A stretch of 64,000 bases of DNA from Olleya namhaensis (GTDB lineage: Bacteria > Bacteroidota > Bacteroidia > Flavobacteriales > Flavobacteriaceae): NCBI RefSeq assembly GCF_900114005.1, contig NZ_FORM01000002.1:372001-436000 (forward strand). Direction: 5' to 3'. Below, in pieces: positions 45,926-54,108 of the stretch. The translations under genes and the position numbers were made by a program. The notes beneath the pieces are model-generated. The model made no database searches, was not told the DNA's origin, and saw only the letters and a list, made by a program, of their open reading frames with translations. Each line of letters begins with the position of its first letter. Position 1 is the stretch's first letter.

Positions 45926-46531
45926 ATGAAATGGATAATTAAAAGCATATCGGTTGTTTTTCATCCTATAATAATGCCTTTATTGGCAATTCATTTCTAT
46001 TTTACAAAATCACCACGTTTTAGTCCAGAACCGTTTGTATATGCTAAGTTAGTTTCCATAACTATACTTTCTGTAGTGTTACCTATAATGGTTTATTTTC
46101 TATTAAAAACATTAGGTAAAACGGAGACTATACATTTAAAAACAACTAAAGAACGTATTATACCATTGGTTGTTAATTGCGTTATTGTAAGTTTAATTAT
46201 ATACCGTGTATTTCCAGAAAATCAAATAGCAGAGTTACACTACTTTTTTGTAGCTGTACTACTATCAAACTTAACTTGCCTTGCACTAGCACTATTAAAA
46301 TTTAAGGCCAGTATACACTTAATTGCTACAGGTGGTGTATTTATGTTTTTTGTTGCGTTTGCGATACATTTTAGTATCAATATAAATGGTAGCTTAGCCT
46401 TGTTTGCAATAATTACAGGTGCAGTAGCGACCTCTAGATTATATCTGGAAGCACACACACCTAAAGAGTTATTAGCAGGGTTACTAATTGGGATTATACC
46501 GCAATTAATAGTATTAAAGTATTGGTTATAA
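45926..46531 (+). CDS. PAP2-like membrane protein
   Basis: 201-residue protein with five or six spans. It resembles the C-terminal half of PAP2/lipid phosphatases (FKASIHLIATGG and ATSRLYLEAHTPKELLAGLLIG), but the full catalytic signature KxxxxxxRP...PSGH is not complete. A phosphatase role on lipid-linked phosphates is therefore possible rather than shown. It converges with the porin gene, overlapping by 6 bp. Confidence 0.65.
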   Translation: MKWIIKSISVVFHPIIMPLLAIHFYFTKSPRFSPEPFVYAKLVSITILSVVLPIMVYFLLKTLGKTETIHLKTTKERIIPLVVNCVIVSLIIYRVFPENQIAELHYFFVAVLLSNLTCLALALLKFKASIHLIATGGVFMFFVAFAIHFSININGSLALFAIITGAVATSRLYLEAHTPKELLAGLLIGIIPQLIVLKYWL

Positions 46532-47221
46532 AATATAAAACATTAAACCAACCTTGATTGAAGACATATCTAAAGACTTAGAATCTATAGTTTGATTATC
46601 AAACATCGTATTCAGTCCATAGTACAGATAAAAATTCCACGTATTGTAACCAGCACTCAACGTTAATCCATACTGAAGCTTAGTAAAAGCATCGGAATTA
46701 GTCAATTTGATATCTTCAGAATCTCCTAAATATTTAGTCCCATTGGCAAACACATATCCCATTTTAAAACCAGTATAAATTCTCCAAAAACTATATTCAG
46801 TTGGCGTAGATGTCCTCCATCTATATTGAATAGGCATTTCTACTATATAAGTGTAAAATTTATTTTTAGAATAGCTTGTTTCGTCTTCATCAAGCACTGA
46901 GAATGATGTTACTCCATTACTCTCTGAAATTAATAAGTTTTGATTATAAGAATTAAAAGACAATCCTAAACCTACTCCAATAGCTTTGTTTCTATTTTTA
47001 TTTATTGGCATGTCTCTTATAACTCCCATGTGAATACCACTTGAGAATGAATTTTGAGAGACCTCAGCTGGTTTGCTACTCAAAAGGTTATAGGTTATAC
47101 CCAAATAAAATTGATCCTCTCTGTAAAGCGAATCAACAACGGATTGATAACCCACTGCTTCTTGAGCAAAACTAGTTGGCGCAAAAAATAAAACAGCAAA
47201 TAAAAATATTATGTATTTCAT
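46526..47221 (-). CDS. Outer-membrane beta-barrel porin-like protein
   Basis: 231-residue exported barrel with signal peptide MKYIIFLFAVLFFAPTSFAQ. It shows the pattern of PorT/OmpW-like eight-strand barrels, with AIGVGLGLSFNSYNQ, YIVEMPIQYRWRTSTP, a YTGFKMGYVF strand and TLSAGYNTWNFYLYYGLN. No catalytic motif is seen. It is separated from the upstream exb genes by a terminator, so it is probably transcribed alone. Confidence 0.7.
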   Translation of the reverse strand: MKYIIFLFAVLFFAPTSFAQEAVGYQSVVDSLYREDQFYLGITYNLLSSKPAEVSQNSFSSGIHMGVIRDMPINKNRNKAIGVGLGLSFNSYNQNLLISESNGVTSFSVLDEDETSYSKNKFYTYIVEMPIQYRWRTSTPTEYSFWRIYTGFKMGYVFANGTKYLGDSEDIKLTNSDAFTKLQYGLTLSAGYNTWNFYLYYGLNTMFDNQTIDSKSLDMSSIKVGLMFYIL

Positions 47222-47315
47222 ACGTAAAACAAATGCATATAATAATCAGAATTACCTAACAGAACAAACATGATCTAGTTTTGCAATTATAGATAAATCC
47301 TTTACCATAAAGATA

Positions 47316-47358
47316 TAAAAAAACAAAAGGTGTTTTGAAAAAATCAAAACACCTTTTT
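47316..47358 (-). terminator. Intrinsic terminator after the exb operon
   Basis: AAAAGGTGTTTTGA pairs with TCAAAACACCTTTT (47325-47338 and 47344-47357). On the minus strand the stem is followed by a U-rich tract. Confidence 0.85.
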
Positions 47359-47380
47359 GCTATAAAATTAAGAGTAATTT

Positions 47381-47851
47381 TTATTTAAGTCCACTACCTT
47401 TTTTAGTAGTATAATTAATTTTCAATTGTCCTACTTTACGTAATTGTTGCTCGATATCTGATATAAGACCCATGTTTGTTTCTTTATCAACTTTTAAAGC
47501 TGCAATTAATTGTGGTATTTCAGCTTCACGCTTAGATGCGCGCTCTGCAGCCACAAAAGCCGCGATCTCTTTCAATTCAGCAAACTTATCGTTTAATTGA
47601 ATTTTAGGTTCCTCACCCATGCTTTTATATTGGTCACTTGGTTTCCCAGCGTATATAAACATGATTAAGTTTTTTTGACCTAATTTTTCAGTTTCCGCAG
47701 CAGAAGGTAAATTATTTTTAATTTTCAAACTACTGTCTCTCATTACGGTTGCTACCATAAAAAAGAATAATAGCATGAATACAATATCCGGTAGAGATGC
47801 TGTAGAAATAGCTGGCAATTCTTTACTGCCTTCTTTTTTGAATTTTGACAT
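47381..47851 (-). CDS. exbD: ExbD/TolR family biopolymer transport protein (second copy)
   Basis: 156-residue ExbD-type protein with one N-terminal span (SLPDIVFMLLFFFMVATVMR) carrying the essential Asp early in the helix, then a periplasmic domain. With ExbB it uses the proton gradient to energise TonB-dependent transport. It lies 12 bp from the first exbD. Two ExbD-like paralogues in a row are common in Bacteroidota and may form heteromeric complexes. Confidence 0.88.
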   Translation of the reverse strand: MSKFKKEGSKELPAISTASLPDIVFMLLFFFMVATVMRDSSLKIKNNLPSAAETEKLGQKNLIMFIYAGKPSDQYKSMGEEPKIQLNDKFAELKEIAAFVAAERASKREAEIPQLIAALKVDKETNMGLISDIEQQLRKVGQLKINYTTKKGSGLK

Positions 47852-47862
47852 AGTTTAATAAA

Positions 47863-48471
47863 TTATTTAGGTTCTGCTTTAGAGATAATTCTAGGATACT
47901 TGTCCTTAATATCATCAATTTTAGCTTTTAACTTTTCACTTTTAAATTGAGGTGATTTAGAATCATCATAAGTCAACTCCATTTCTTTAAAAGAACGTCT
48001 GTAAAGCCTTTGCGCTAAACGTTCTCTTAATTCAGTGTAAGCACTAACCAATTGATCGTAAGTTACAATAAACGTATTGTAATCTGTAGCTCTAGAATGC
48101 GTTATAGAGATAATTGCTTTTTGAGGATGATCTGAAGACGAAGGGTCTTTAGCACCATTACAATAATCACATTTCTTCTTTTCTGCATTCTCTCCTCCAC
48201 CGTTATCAATAAATTTTAAAGCTGCTGCTTTTAAATCTTTGACATCCATTAACTCATTTTCAACCAACATTTGGTTGTCCTTGTTTAACTCGACAGTAAA
48301 TATGTTTTTCTGCTTAATTATAGGTGGATCGATGATTTCATCTGGTGGCAGTTTTGAACTAATACCAGAATCTACTTCAATAGTTGTTGTAACTAAGAAG
48401 AATATTAATAATAAGAAGGCAATGTCAGCCATAGAGCCGGCATTAACTTCTGGTGCTGATCTTTTTGCCAT
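47863..48471 (-). CDS. exbD: ExbD/TolR family biopolymer transport protein (first copy)
   Basis: 202-residue ExbD with the span MADIAFLLLIFFLVTTTIEVD, whose Asp is the proton-carrying residue. The periplasmic domain is longer than in the next copy and contains an unusual insert with KKKCDYCNGAKDP, a CxxC pair not typical of ExbD. The cysteines could form a periplasmic disulfide. It is 3 bp from the upstream four-span protein. Confidence 0.88.
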   Translation of the reverse strand: MAKRSAPEVNAGSMADIAFLLLIFFLVTTTIEVDSGISSKLPPDEIIDPPIIKQKNIFTVELNKDNQMLVENELMDVKDLKAAALKFIDNGGGENAEKKKCDYCNGAKDPSSSDHPQKAIISITHSRATDYNTFIVTYDQLVSAYTELRERLAQRLYRRSFKEMELTYDDSKSPQFKSEKLKAKIDDIKDKYPRIISKAEPK

Positions 48472-48473
48472 AA

Positions 48474-48917
48474 TTATTTAATTAATTTTTTAATACCTGA
48501 AAAAAACATCGTCGCAATTGCACCTAAAATAAGGATGTAAAATGCTACTAATCCAGCACCTACCATTGTAGACTCGCCTTCTGATGCTACTAATCCATTG
48601 TATTTATAGATGTTAGTATCTCCTCCTGAAACAACATAAGCAATTAAAAGGACAGCTGCAAAAGCACCTAAACCAATTAATGTACTTTTTAGTGATTTAC
48701 CACTTGTAAATAAGTTTTTTAAGATAAAAAACAATACAAATGCTAATACTAGTCCTAATGTTATGTAAGCTATAATAGCCATTGGCTCTACAACTGAAGT
48801 GTCACCATCTAAAGCCATTGCTTTAATAGTTTCATCTCCTTTTACAATAATATTTACTAAAACTCCGATACCAGCTAAACTCAATACTAAAGCAACTATT
48901 TTTAAAATCTTGTGCAT
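48474..48917 (-). CDS. Four-span membrane protein between exbB and exbD, unknown
   Basis: 147-residue inner-membrane protein with four predicted spans (about residues 5-25, 45-68, 78-96 and 118-140). It has no recognised motif. Its placement between the exbB and exbD genes with short gaps indicates a conserved accessory part of the energising complex in this lineage. Function unknown. Confidence 0.7.
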   Translation of the reverse strand: MHKILKIVALVLSLAGIGVLVNIIVKGDETIKAMALDGDTSVVEPMAIIAYITLGLVLAFVLFFILKNLFTSGKSLKSTLIGLGAFAAVLLIAYVVSGGDTNIYKYNGLVASEGESTMVGAGLVAFYILILGAIATMFFSGIKKLIK

Positions 48918-48951
48918 ATTCTTTAATTTTTAAAGTTAGTTATTGAGTAAA

Positions 48952-49731
48952 TTATTTCTTGTACTTAGATAACATATCCATTAAGTTAATAGAAGAGTCT
49001 TCCATATCGTTAACAATACTATCTATCTTAGCGATAATGTAATTATAAAAAATTTGTAATATAATTGCTACAATAAGTCCAAATACAGTAGTTAATAAGG
49101 CTACTTTAATACCCCCTGCTACTAATGATGGTTGCATATCTCCAGCTGCTTCAATTTTATCGAAAGCTTGGATCATACCAATTACAGTTCCCATGAACCC
49201 TAACATTGGTGCTAATGCGATAAATAAAGAAATCCAAGATACGTTTTTCTCTAATTGTCCCATTTGAACTCCACCGTAAGCTACAACAGCTTTTTCAGCA
49301 GACTCTAAGTCTCCATCTGCTCTGTCTAAACCTTGGTAAAAGATAGAGGCAACTGGTCCTTTTGTGTTACGACAAACTTCTTTAGCAGCTTCTAAACCAC
49401 CTGATTGAAGTGCATCCTCTACATCTTGAGTTAACTTTTTAGAGTTAGTTGTAGATAAATTTAAAAAGATAATTCTTTCGATAGCTATTGCTAATCCTAG
49501 AATTAAACATAATAATACAATACCCATAAAACCTGGTCCACCTTCAATAAAACGTTTTTTAAGTTCTTGGTGAAACGTTAAGTTTTCGTCTGCAGTTGCA
49601 GCAGCAGTAGTTGTATCGTCTTGTGTAAGTACTACAGTAGTTGCAGCAGTCATTGCAGCACTAGTAGTTGCATTTGCAGTTCCGAATGCCATGATACACG
49701 CTATGGCTAGGATAGAAAAAATTCTTTTCAT
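48952..49731 (-). CDS. exbB: ExbB/TolQ/MotA family proton channel protein
   Basis: 259-residue ExbB-like protein with three spans. An N-terminal signal-like helix and Ala/Thr-rich stretch precede the domain, as in Bacteroidota forms. Core motifs: the ERIIFLN after the first span, GLEAAKEVCRNTKGPVA in the cytosolic loop, and APMLGFMGTVIGMIQAF plus VALLTTVFGLIVAI in the last two spans, holding the conserved polar pore residues. First gene of the exb operon. The gap upstream to the tRNA gene (220 bp) shows no clear element. Confidence 0.93.
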   Translation of the reverse strand: MKRIFSILAIACIMAFGTANATTSAAMTAATTVVLTQDDTTTAAATADENLTFHQELKKRFIEGGPGFMGIVLLCLILGLAIAIERIIFLNLSTTNSKKLTQDVEDALQSGGLEAAKEVCRNTKGPVASIFYQGLDRADGDLESAEKAVVAYGGVQMGQLEKNVSWISLFIALAPMLGFMGTVIGMIQAFDKIEAAGDMQPSLVAGGIKVALLTTVFGLIVAIILQIFYNYIIAKIDSIVNDMEDSSINLMDMLSKYKK

Positions 49732-49952
49732 TTTGTTGTTCTTAATTTTATTAGTTAAAGTGTTAAAGATATAAAAAAATTGTAATTAAAAATAAAAATA
49801 ACAAAAAGAGCTGAAGTAAAACCAATAAGTTTTGCTTTTTACTACTAAAAGTTATCAAAAAAATCCAAAAGTTTAAGATGTTTGTCAATTAAAGGCTTTT
49901 TTATAACGTAAAAACCATTTCAATAAAACACCCGTCCGTTTCAAATTTCTTG

Positions 49953-50040
49953 CAGAGAGAAAGGGATTCGAACCCTCGATACGCTATTAACGCATACACG
50001 CTTTCCAAGCGTGCGCCTTAAGCCACTCGGCCACCTCTCT
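49953..50040 (-). tRNA. tRNA-Ser (anticodon GGA)
   Basis: Class II tRNA of 88 nt on the minus strand. Acceptor stem AGAGAGG pairs with TCTCTCT (last pair G-U), discriminator G73 as required for serine; anticodon GGA in CTTGGAAAG. A long variable arm follows (TATGCGTTAATAGCGTA), and the T arm is GAGGG-TTCGAAT-CCCTT. The 3' CCA is not encoded. The 380-bp gap between exbB and ansA contains only this gene. Confidence 0.97.
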
Positions 50041-50111
50041 GTAAATACTACTAATTACAGTAGGGCAAATAACAAAAAAAAAACTATAAGTTAAAATTTT
50101 ATGGGTTAATT

Positions 50112-51143
50112 TTAAGACATTTCTCCTCGCAACGCCGTTTCATATATGGTTTTGAATAAGTTAGCAGATATATTTTCTCCTAACAAATACATTAATTTAC
50201 ACAATGCAGCCTCTGTTGTGATGTCTTTTCCGGAGATTAAACCTATTCTTTTAAGCTTTTCACTAGTTTCATACTGCCCCATTAACACACTTCCGCCTGA
50301 ACATTGTGTCACATTAATAATAGGAATACCTTTATTTACAGTGTCTTTTAGCAATTCTAAAAACCACTCTTCTGTAGAACAGTTTCCTGCGCCATACGTT
50401 TCTAGAACAACACCTTTTAATCCTTCTGTATTAAAAATACTTTCTAATATGTTTTTAGAAATACCAGGAAACAACTTTACTAAAGCAATATTAGAATCTA
50501 ATGCTTTATGCACCACCAAGCCTTTTCTTGCATTTGGTTTAAACAAATACTCGCTATTAACCTTTAAATGGACTCCGCTTTCTGCTAAATCTGGATAATT
50601 TAAACTAGCAAATGCTTCAAAATGCTCTGCATTAATCTTTGTGGTACGATTAGCACGGTACAATTTATATTCAAAATACAATCCAACTTCTTTTATAACG
50701 GGTTTATTATAATACTGTAAAGAAGCAATTTGTATTGATGTAATTAAGTTTTCTTTTGCATCTGTACGTAGATCGCCAATAGGTAATTGGGACCCTGTAA
50801 AAATGACCGGTTTTGCTAAATGCTCTAGCATAAAGCTTAAAGCTGAAGCAGTATAGCTCATAGTATCACTACCATGTAACACTACAAATCCATCAAACGC
50901 ATCATAATTAGTCTCTATAACTTCTGCTATTTGAATCCAATAGTCAGGATTCATGTTACTAGAATCTATAGGCTGTTTAAATGAATACGTTTCAATAGTA
51001 CATTCTAACAACTTAAGTTCTGGTATACGGACTAATAAATTCTCAAAATCAAAAGCACGCAAAGCTCCTGTTTCAGGGTCTTTAATCATACCAATGGTTC
51101 CACCTGTATAAATAAGGAGTATATTAGGAATAGTTTTAGTCAT
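50112..51143 (-). CDS. ansA: Type I (cytoplasmic) L-asparaginase
   Basis: 343-residue asparaginase hydrolysing asparagine to aspartate and ammonia. The first active-site Thr is in LLIYTGGTIGM and the second in FVVLHGSDTMSYTASAL; both signatures match AnsA. No signal peptide is present, supporting the cytosolic type I form. It is followed by no partner gene; TatD lies upstream on the same strand. Confidence 0.93.
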   Translation of the reverse strand: MTKTIPNILLIYTGGTIGMIKDPETGALRAFDFENLLVRIPELKLLECTIETYSFKQPIDSSNMNPDYWIQIAEVIETNYDAFDGFVVLHGSDTMSYTASALSFMLEHLAKPVIFTGSQLPIGDLRTDAKENLITSIQIASLQYYNKPVIKEVGLYFEYKLYRANRTTKINAEHFEAFASLNYPDLAESGVHLKVNSEYLFKPNARKGLVVHKALDSNIALVKLFPGISKNILESIFNTEGLKGVVLETYGAGNCSTEEWFLELLKDTVNKGIPIINVTQCSGGSVLMGQYETSEKLKRIGLISGKDITTEAALCKLMYLLGENISANLFKTIYETALRGEMS

Positions 51144-51270
51144 AGTCTTAGTAGGTGTTACCCAAAATTATTATGCTTAATTAAAATATATAATTATGCG
51201 CAGTCCTTGCAAATATAGTGTAAGTATAGGTTAGCAAATAGGTTTTACCTTTATGCTTAATAAAGCAAAC

Positions 51271-52038
51271 TTATATCCCAAAAACTATTTTTGAATTGTC
51301 CGTAGTGCTATCTGCTATTTGCTGTTCTGAGACTTGATATATCTCCGCTAACTTTTCTACCACCTTAACAATGTAGCTACTTTCGTTACGTTTACCTCTG
51401 TATGGTTTTGGTGCTAAGTAAGGCGAATCAGTCTCTAAAACGATATGTTTTAAATCTATTTGATTCAAAAACTGATCTATTTTTCCGTTTTTAAATGTCG
51501 CTACTCCTCCAATACCAAGCTTCATGTTATATGATATGGCTTGATGTGCTTGCTCTAAACTTCCCGTAAAACAATGAAAAATACCATATAAATCGTCACC
51601 TTTTTCTTCTTCTAAAACTTGAAATACCTCATCAAAAGCATCACGACAATGTATTACAATTGGCAAATTATGTTGTTTTGCTAATTGTATTTGTTGTCTA
51701 AATGCATCTTGCTGAATCTCCAAAGTGCTTTTATCCCAGTATAAGTCTATACCAATTTCTCCAACAGCATAAAATTTATGCGTGTTAAGCATCTCTGTAA
51801 CATGTGCTAACTCGTCTTTATAATTTTCCTTTACGTGTGTTGGATGTAAACCCATCATTAAAAACACCTGTTTTGGATAGTCTTTTTCTAACTGCAACAT
51901 ACTATCTGTATATGTACTGTCTATTGCAGGAACAAACAATCTAGATACGCCTGCATCCAATGCGCGTTCCATCATTGCTTTTCTATCTTCATCAAAAGCT
52001 TCGCTATATAAATGTGTATGTGTATCTGTAATTATCAT
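51271..52038 (-). CDS. tatD: TatD family metal-dependent hydrolase (DNase)
   Basis: 255-residue TIM-barrel metallohydrolase: DTHTHLYSEAF binds the first metal, GEIGIDLYWD holds the bridging Glu, IVIHCRDAFDEV and FHCFTGSLEQA the further His residues, and LETDSPYLAPKPYRGKRNES the final Asp. TatD proteins are 3'-5' exonucleases or deacylases. A perfect hairpin terminator lies just upstream, separating it from the sigma-factor operon. Confidence 0.92.
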   Translation of the reverse strand: MIITDTHTHLYSEAFDEDRKAMMERALDAGVSRLFVPAIDSTYTDSMLQLEKDYPKQVFLMMGLHPTHVKENYKDELAHVTEMLNTHKFYAVGEIGIDLYWDKSTLEIQQDAFRQQIQLAKQHNLPIVIHCRDAFDEVFQVLEEEKGDDLYGIFHCFTGSLEQAHQAISYNMKLGIGGVATFKNGKIDQFLNQIDLKHIVLETDSPYLAPKPYRGKRNESSYIVKVVEKLAEIYQVSEQQIADSTTDNSKIVFGI

Positions 52039-52051
52039 GTGGCAAAAATAA

Positions 52052-52079
52052 AAAAGTCATCATGGATATGATGACTTTT
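52052..52079 (-). terminator. Intrinsic terminator after the sigma/TPR operon
   Basis: Perfect 12-bp stem AAAAGTCATCAT/ATGATGACTTTT with a GGAT loop. A-rich plus-strand flank gives a U tract to the minus transcript. Confidence 0.85.
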
Positions 52080-52118
52080 AGATAAGTATTTTACGTCCTT
52101 ATATATAAGGTGTCTTTA

Positions 52119-52871
52119 TTATTCTATTTTTTTCAATAACGTTAGTGCTTGACTATAATCATCTGCATCTGCCGGTATTGTCTTTAGTATAGCAATACAA
52201 GCTTCGTTTTTATCTTGCTTTAACTTACTAAGTGCTAAGTACCACTTGGCTCTGTTGATATAGGCAGAGCTTCCTTGTGAGATTATCTCTAAAGTTGTTT
52301 CCGCTTTAGCGAAATTATCTAACTCGATATTAGTAATAGCATAATAAAAGTTATACTCCACATTATCAGGGTCGTCCTGTAGTAACTCTTCCAAATAAGT
52401 CCTAGCCTTCTCATATTCCTTATTATTAAATGCTTTTGTAGTTTTAATTAACAGCCCCACATTACCTTCTGATCCTCTAACCGAAAAATCTACCGTTTGA
52501 TGTGTGTTAAAATCCGAGTAACTTGCGCCTCCTGAAAACTGATTATACACAAAAAAGCCCATTATTAAAGCAACACTTGCTGCTATGGCATATTTGTATA
52601 AACTAAATGTCTTTTTAGATTCTATATTACCCGTTGTTGTTTCTTTATTAAAATACTTTGCAGAAATTGCTTCTAAATTAGCTTTAAAATCAGCATTTTT
52701 TTCTTCGTTACCAATGCTATGTTCTAAGTTGGAAGAAAATTCTTTATAGATAGTAAAAGCTTCTTTAAAGGCATGGTCAGTGTCTAACCTAGCTTTAAAA
52801 GCGATTTGTTCTTCTTTGGATAAATCACCTGATAAATAAGATTCAAAAAGGGTATAATCTTGTGCTTCCAT
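52119..52871 (-). CDS. TPR-containing anti-sigma-like membrane protein
   Basis: 250-residue protein with the anti-sigma layout: an N-terminal cytosolic helix-rich part of about 85 residues (FESYLSGDLSKEEQIAFKARL, like zinc-free anti-sigma domains), one span (YAIAASVALIMGFFVYNQF) near residue 100, and a periplasmic TPR-like region (KARTYLEELLQDDPDNVEY). It is encoded 4 bp after the sigma factor, which it probably restrains. Contains mini-hairpin repeat variant at 52298. Confidence 0.72.
   Translation of the reverse strand: MEAQDYTLFESYLSGDLSKEEQIAFKARLDTDHAFKEAFTIYKEFSSNLEHSIGNEEKNADFKANLEAISAKYFNKETTTGNIESKKTFSLYKYAIAASVALIMGFFVYNQFSGGASYSDFNTHQTVDFSVRGSEGNVGLLIKTTKAFNNKEYEKARTYLEELLQDDPDNVEYNFYYAITNIELDNFAKAETTLEIISQGSSAYINRAKWYLALSKLKQDKNEACIAILKTIPADADDYSQALTLLKKIE
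52298..52314 (+). repeat. Mini-hairpin repeat, diverged copy 8
   Basis: TTTCCGCTTTAGCGAAA: arms kept, loop changed to TTTA. Inside the TPR membrane-protein gene. Confidence 0.45.
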
Positions 52872-52875
52872 AACT

Positions 52876-53457
52876 TTAATAATTAAGTTGATTAAATGAT
52901 GGCGACTCTTGAACTAACTTGGTTAATTGCCCGATACAAAGTGATTTTTTCTTTCGTGCGTAAGCATAACTTATATCTAAACTTTTAGCAACTTCTTCCA
53001 TTGACTTGGTTTTAAAGGTTGCTTTAAGTAAATCTTTACAAGCCGCTCCAAGTTTTTGAAACATTTGATTAAATAAGACTTGCTTATCTTCAAATAGTGA
53101 GGTTTCAAAAGACAGCTCTTGTGCGTCGTCATCTTTAGATAGCACCTCTTCGTTAATTGTTACCTCTTTTTTATTGTTTTTTTTCAAATAGTTTAACCAC
53201 TTACGTTTACACAATAAAAAAAAGTAAGCATCAAAAGGACACGTTAATTGCAATTGTTTTTGACTGCCCTGATTATATATAGTTATAATGGTGTCCTGAA
53301 CAATGTCTTGCGCTTGATCTGCATCGCCACTATTCTGCTTTATATAGTTAATCACTTTAGGGACAAACGTATCATAGATAGCTTGTATAATAAAGGAGTT
53401 GTTAGCCACTAGGCCATCAACATACTTCTGGTCTTCGTGTATTTTTTTCTCACTCAT
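52876..53457 (-). CDS. RNA polymerase sigma-70 family factor (ECF-like)
   Basis: 193-residue sigma factor from ATG 53457; an earlier in-frame start at 53562 gives a hydrophobic, non-conserved N-terminus. Sigma region 2 is in DQAQDIVQDTIITIYNQG and following LTCPFDAYFFLLCKRKWLNYLKK, which binds core and the -10 element. Region 4 HTH is in MEEVAKSLDISYAYARKKK, close to the C-terminus. It is followed by the TPR membrane protein, its likely anti-sigma. It faces the secreted proteins, TPR-CHAT protein and protease on the plus strand, so it may drive them. Confidence 0.85.
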   Translation of the reverse strand: MSEKKIHEDQKYVDGLVANNSFIIQAIYDTFVPKVINYIKQNSGDADQAQDIVQDTIITIYNQGSQKQLQLTCPFDAYFFLLCKRKWLNYLKKNNKKEVTINEEVLSKDDDAQELSFETSLFEDKQVLFNQMFQKLGAACKDLLKATFKTKSMEEVAKSLDISYAYARKKKSLCIGQLTKLVQESPSFNQLNY

Positions 53458-53593
53458 AAACCCTTTGTTTCCAACGAATTTAAAAAAACTTAAGTAAATA
53501 AGGGTAACAAATTTTAAATGGTTTTGATATAAGGGTGTAACAGACAAAATCTGACAACACAAAAACTAAAAATAAATTTAAAACTTAGAAATT

Positions 53594-54034
53594 ATGAGAC
53601 ATTCAATTTTAATTATCGCAACAGTAGTATTAGGATTATTAAACGCTAATGCTAACACATTAAAACCAATTAGTAACTCAACAACATTTTTAGAAATTAC
53701 TAACGATGACGTTATCCAAGTTTACGACTGGACAGTAACTACAACAAACGGAACATTTTCCGGGACTGCAACAACATTATTTGAAGCTAAAAAACGATCT
53801 AATATAGTAGGACAGACTGAAGTTGTTTTAGAACGAAAAATAACCAACTACTTTGTACTAAGAAGCGAATTACTTAAAAAAGATAGTCGTATTTACTTTT
53901 GGGAAGTTAAAAGCGAAAAAGGATATGCTAAGGGATTTTCTACATCAGAATTTTCAGCTAAAAAAATGATTGATTTAGTAGCCAAAGGTGATATTGTATC
54001 CTACAAAATAATAGCAAACGGAAACACAAAATAA
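53594..54034 (+). CDS. Small secreted protein with internal duplication, unknown
   Basis: 146-residue exported protein with signal peptide MRHSILIIATVVLGLLNANA. Two halves repeat a pattern: YDWTVTTTNGTFSGTATT then FEAKKRSNIVG; and YFWEVKSEKGYAKGFSTS then FSAKKMIDLVAKG, i.e. [YF]xWxVx(S/T)xxGxxxG...xAKK. No family recognised. It lies 137 bp from the sigma factor on the opposite strand and is followed by its own terminator, so it is likely monocistronic and possibly sigma-controlled. Confidence 0.65.
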   Translation: MRHSILIIATVVLGLLNANANTLKPISNSTTFLEITNDDVIQVYDWTVTTTNGTFSGTATTLFEAKKRSNIVGQTEVVLERKITNYFVLRSELLKKDSRIYFWEVKSEKGYAKGFSTSEFSAKKMIDLVAKGDIVSYKIIANGNTK

Positions 54035-54044
54035 AAACCACTTA

Positions 54045-54074
54045 AAACAGGGTAACAAAACCATTACCCTGTTT
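54045..54074 (+). terminator. Intrinsic terminator after the small secreted protein
   Basis: AAACAGGGTAA/TTACCCTGTTT, a perfect 11-bp stem with an 8-nt loop; a short T stretch follows. Confidence 0.75.
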
Positions 54075-54108
54075 ATATAAAGCTGTAAAACAACTAAACT
54101 TTAAAATT

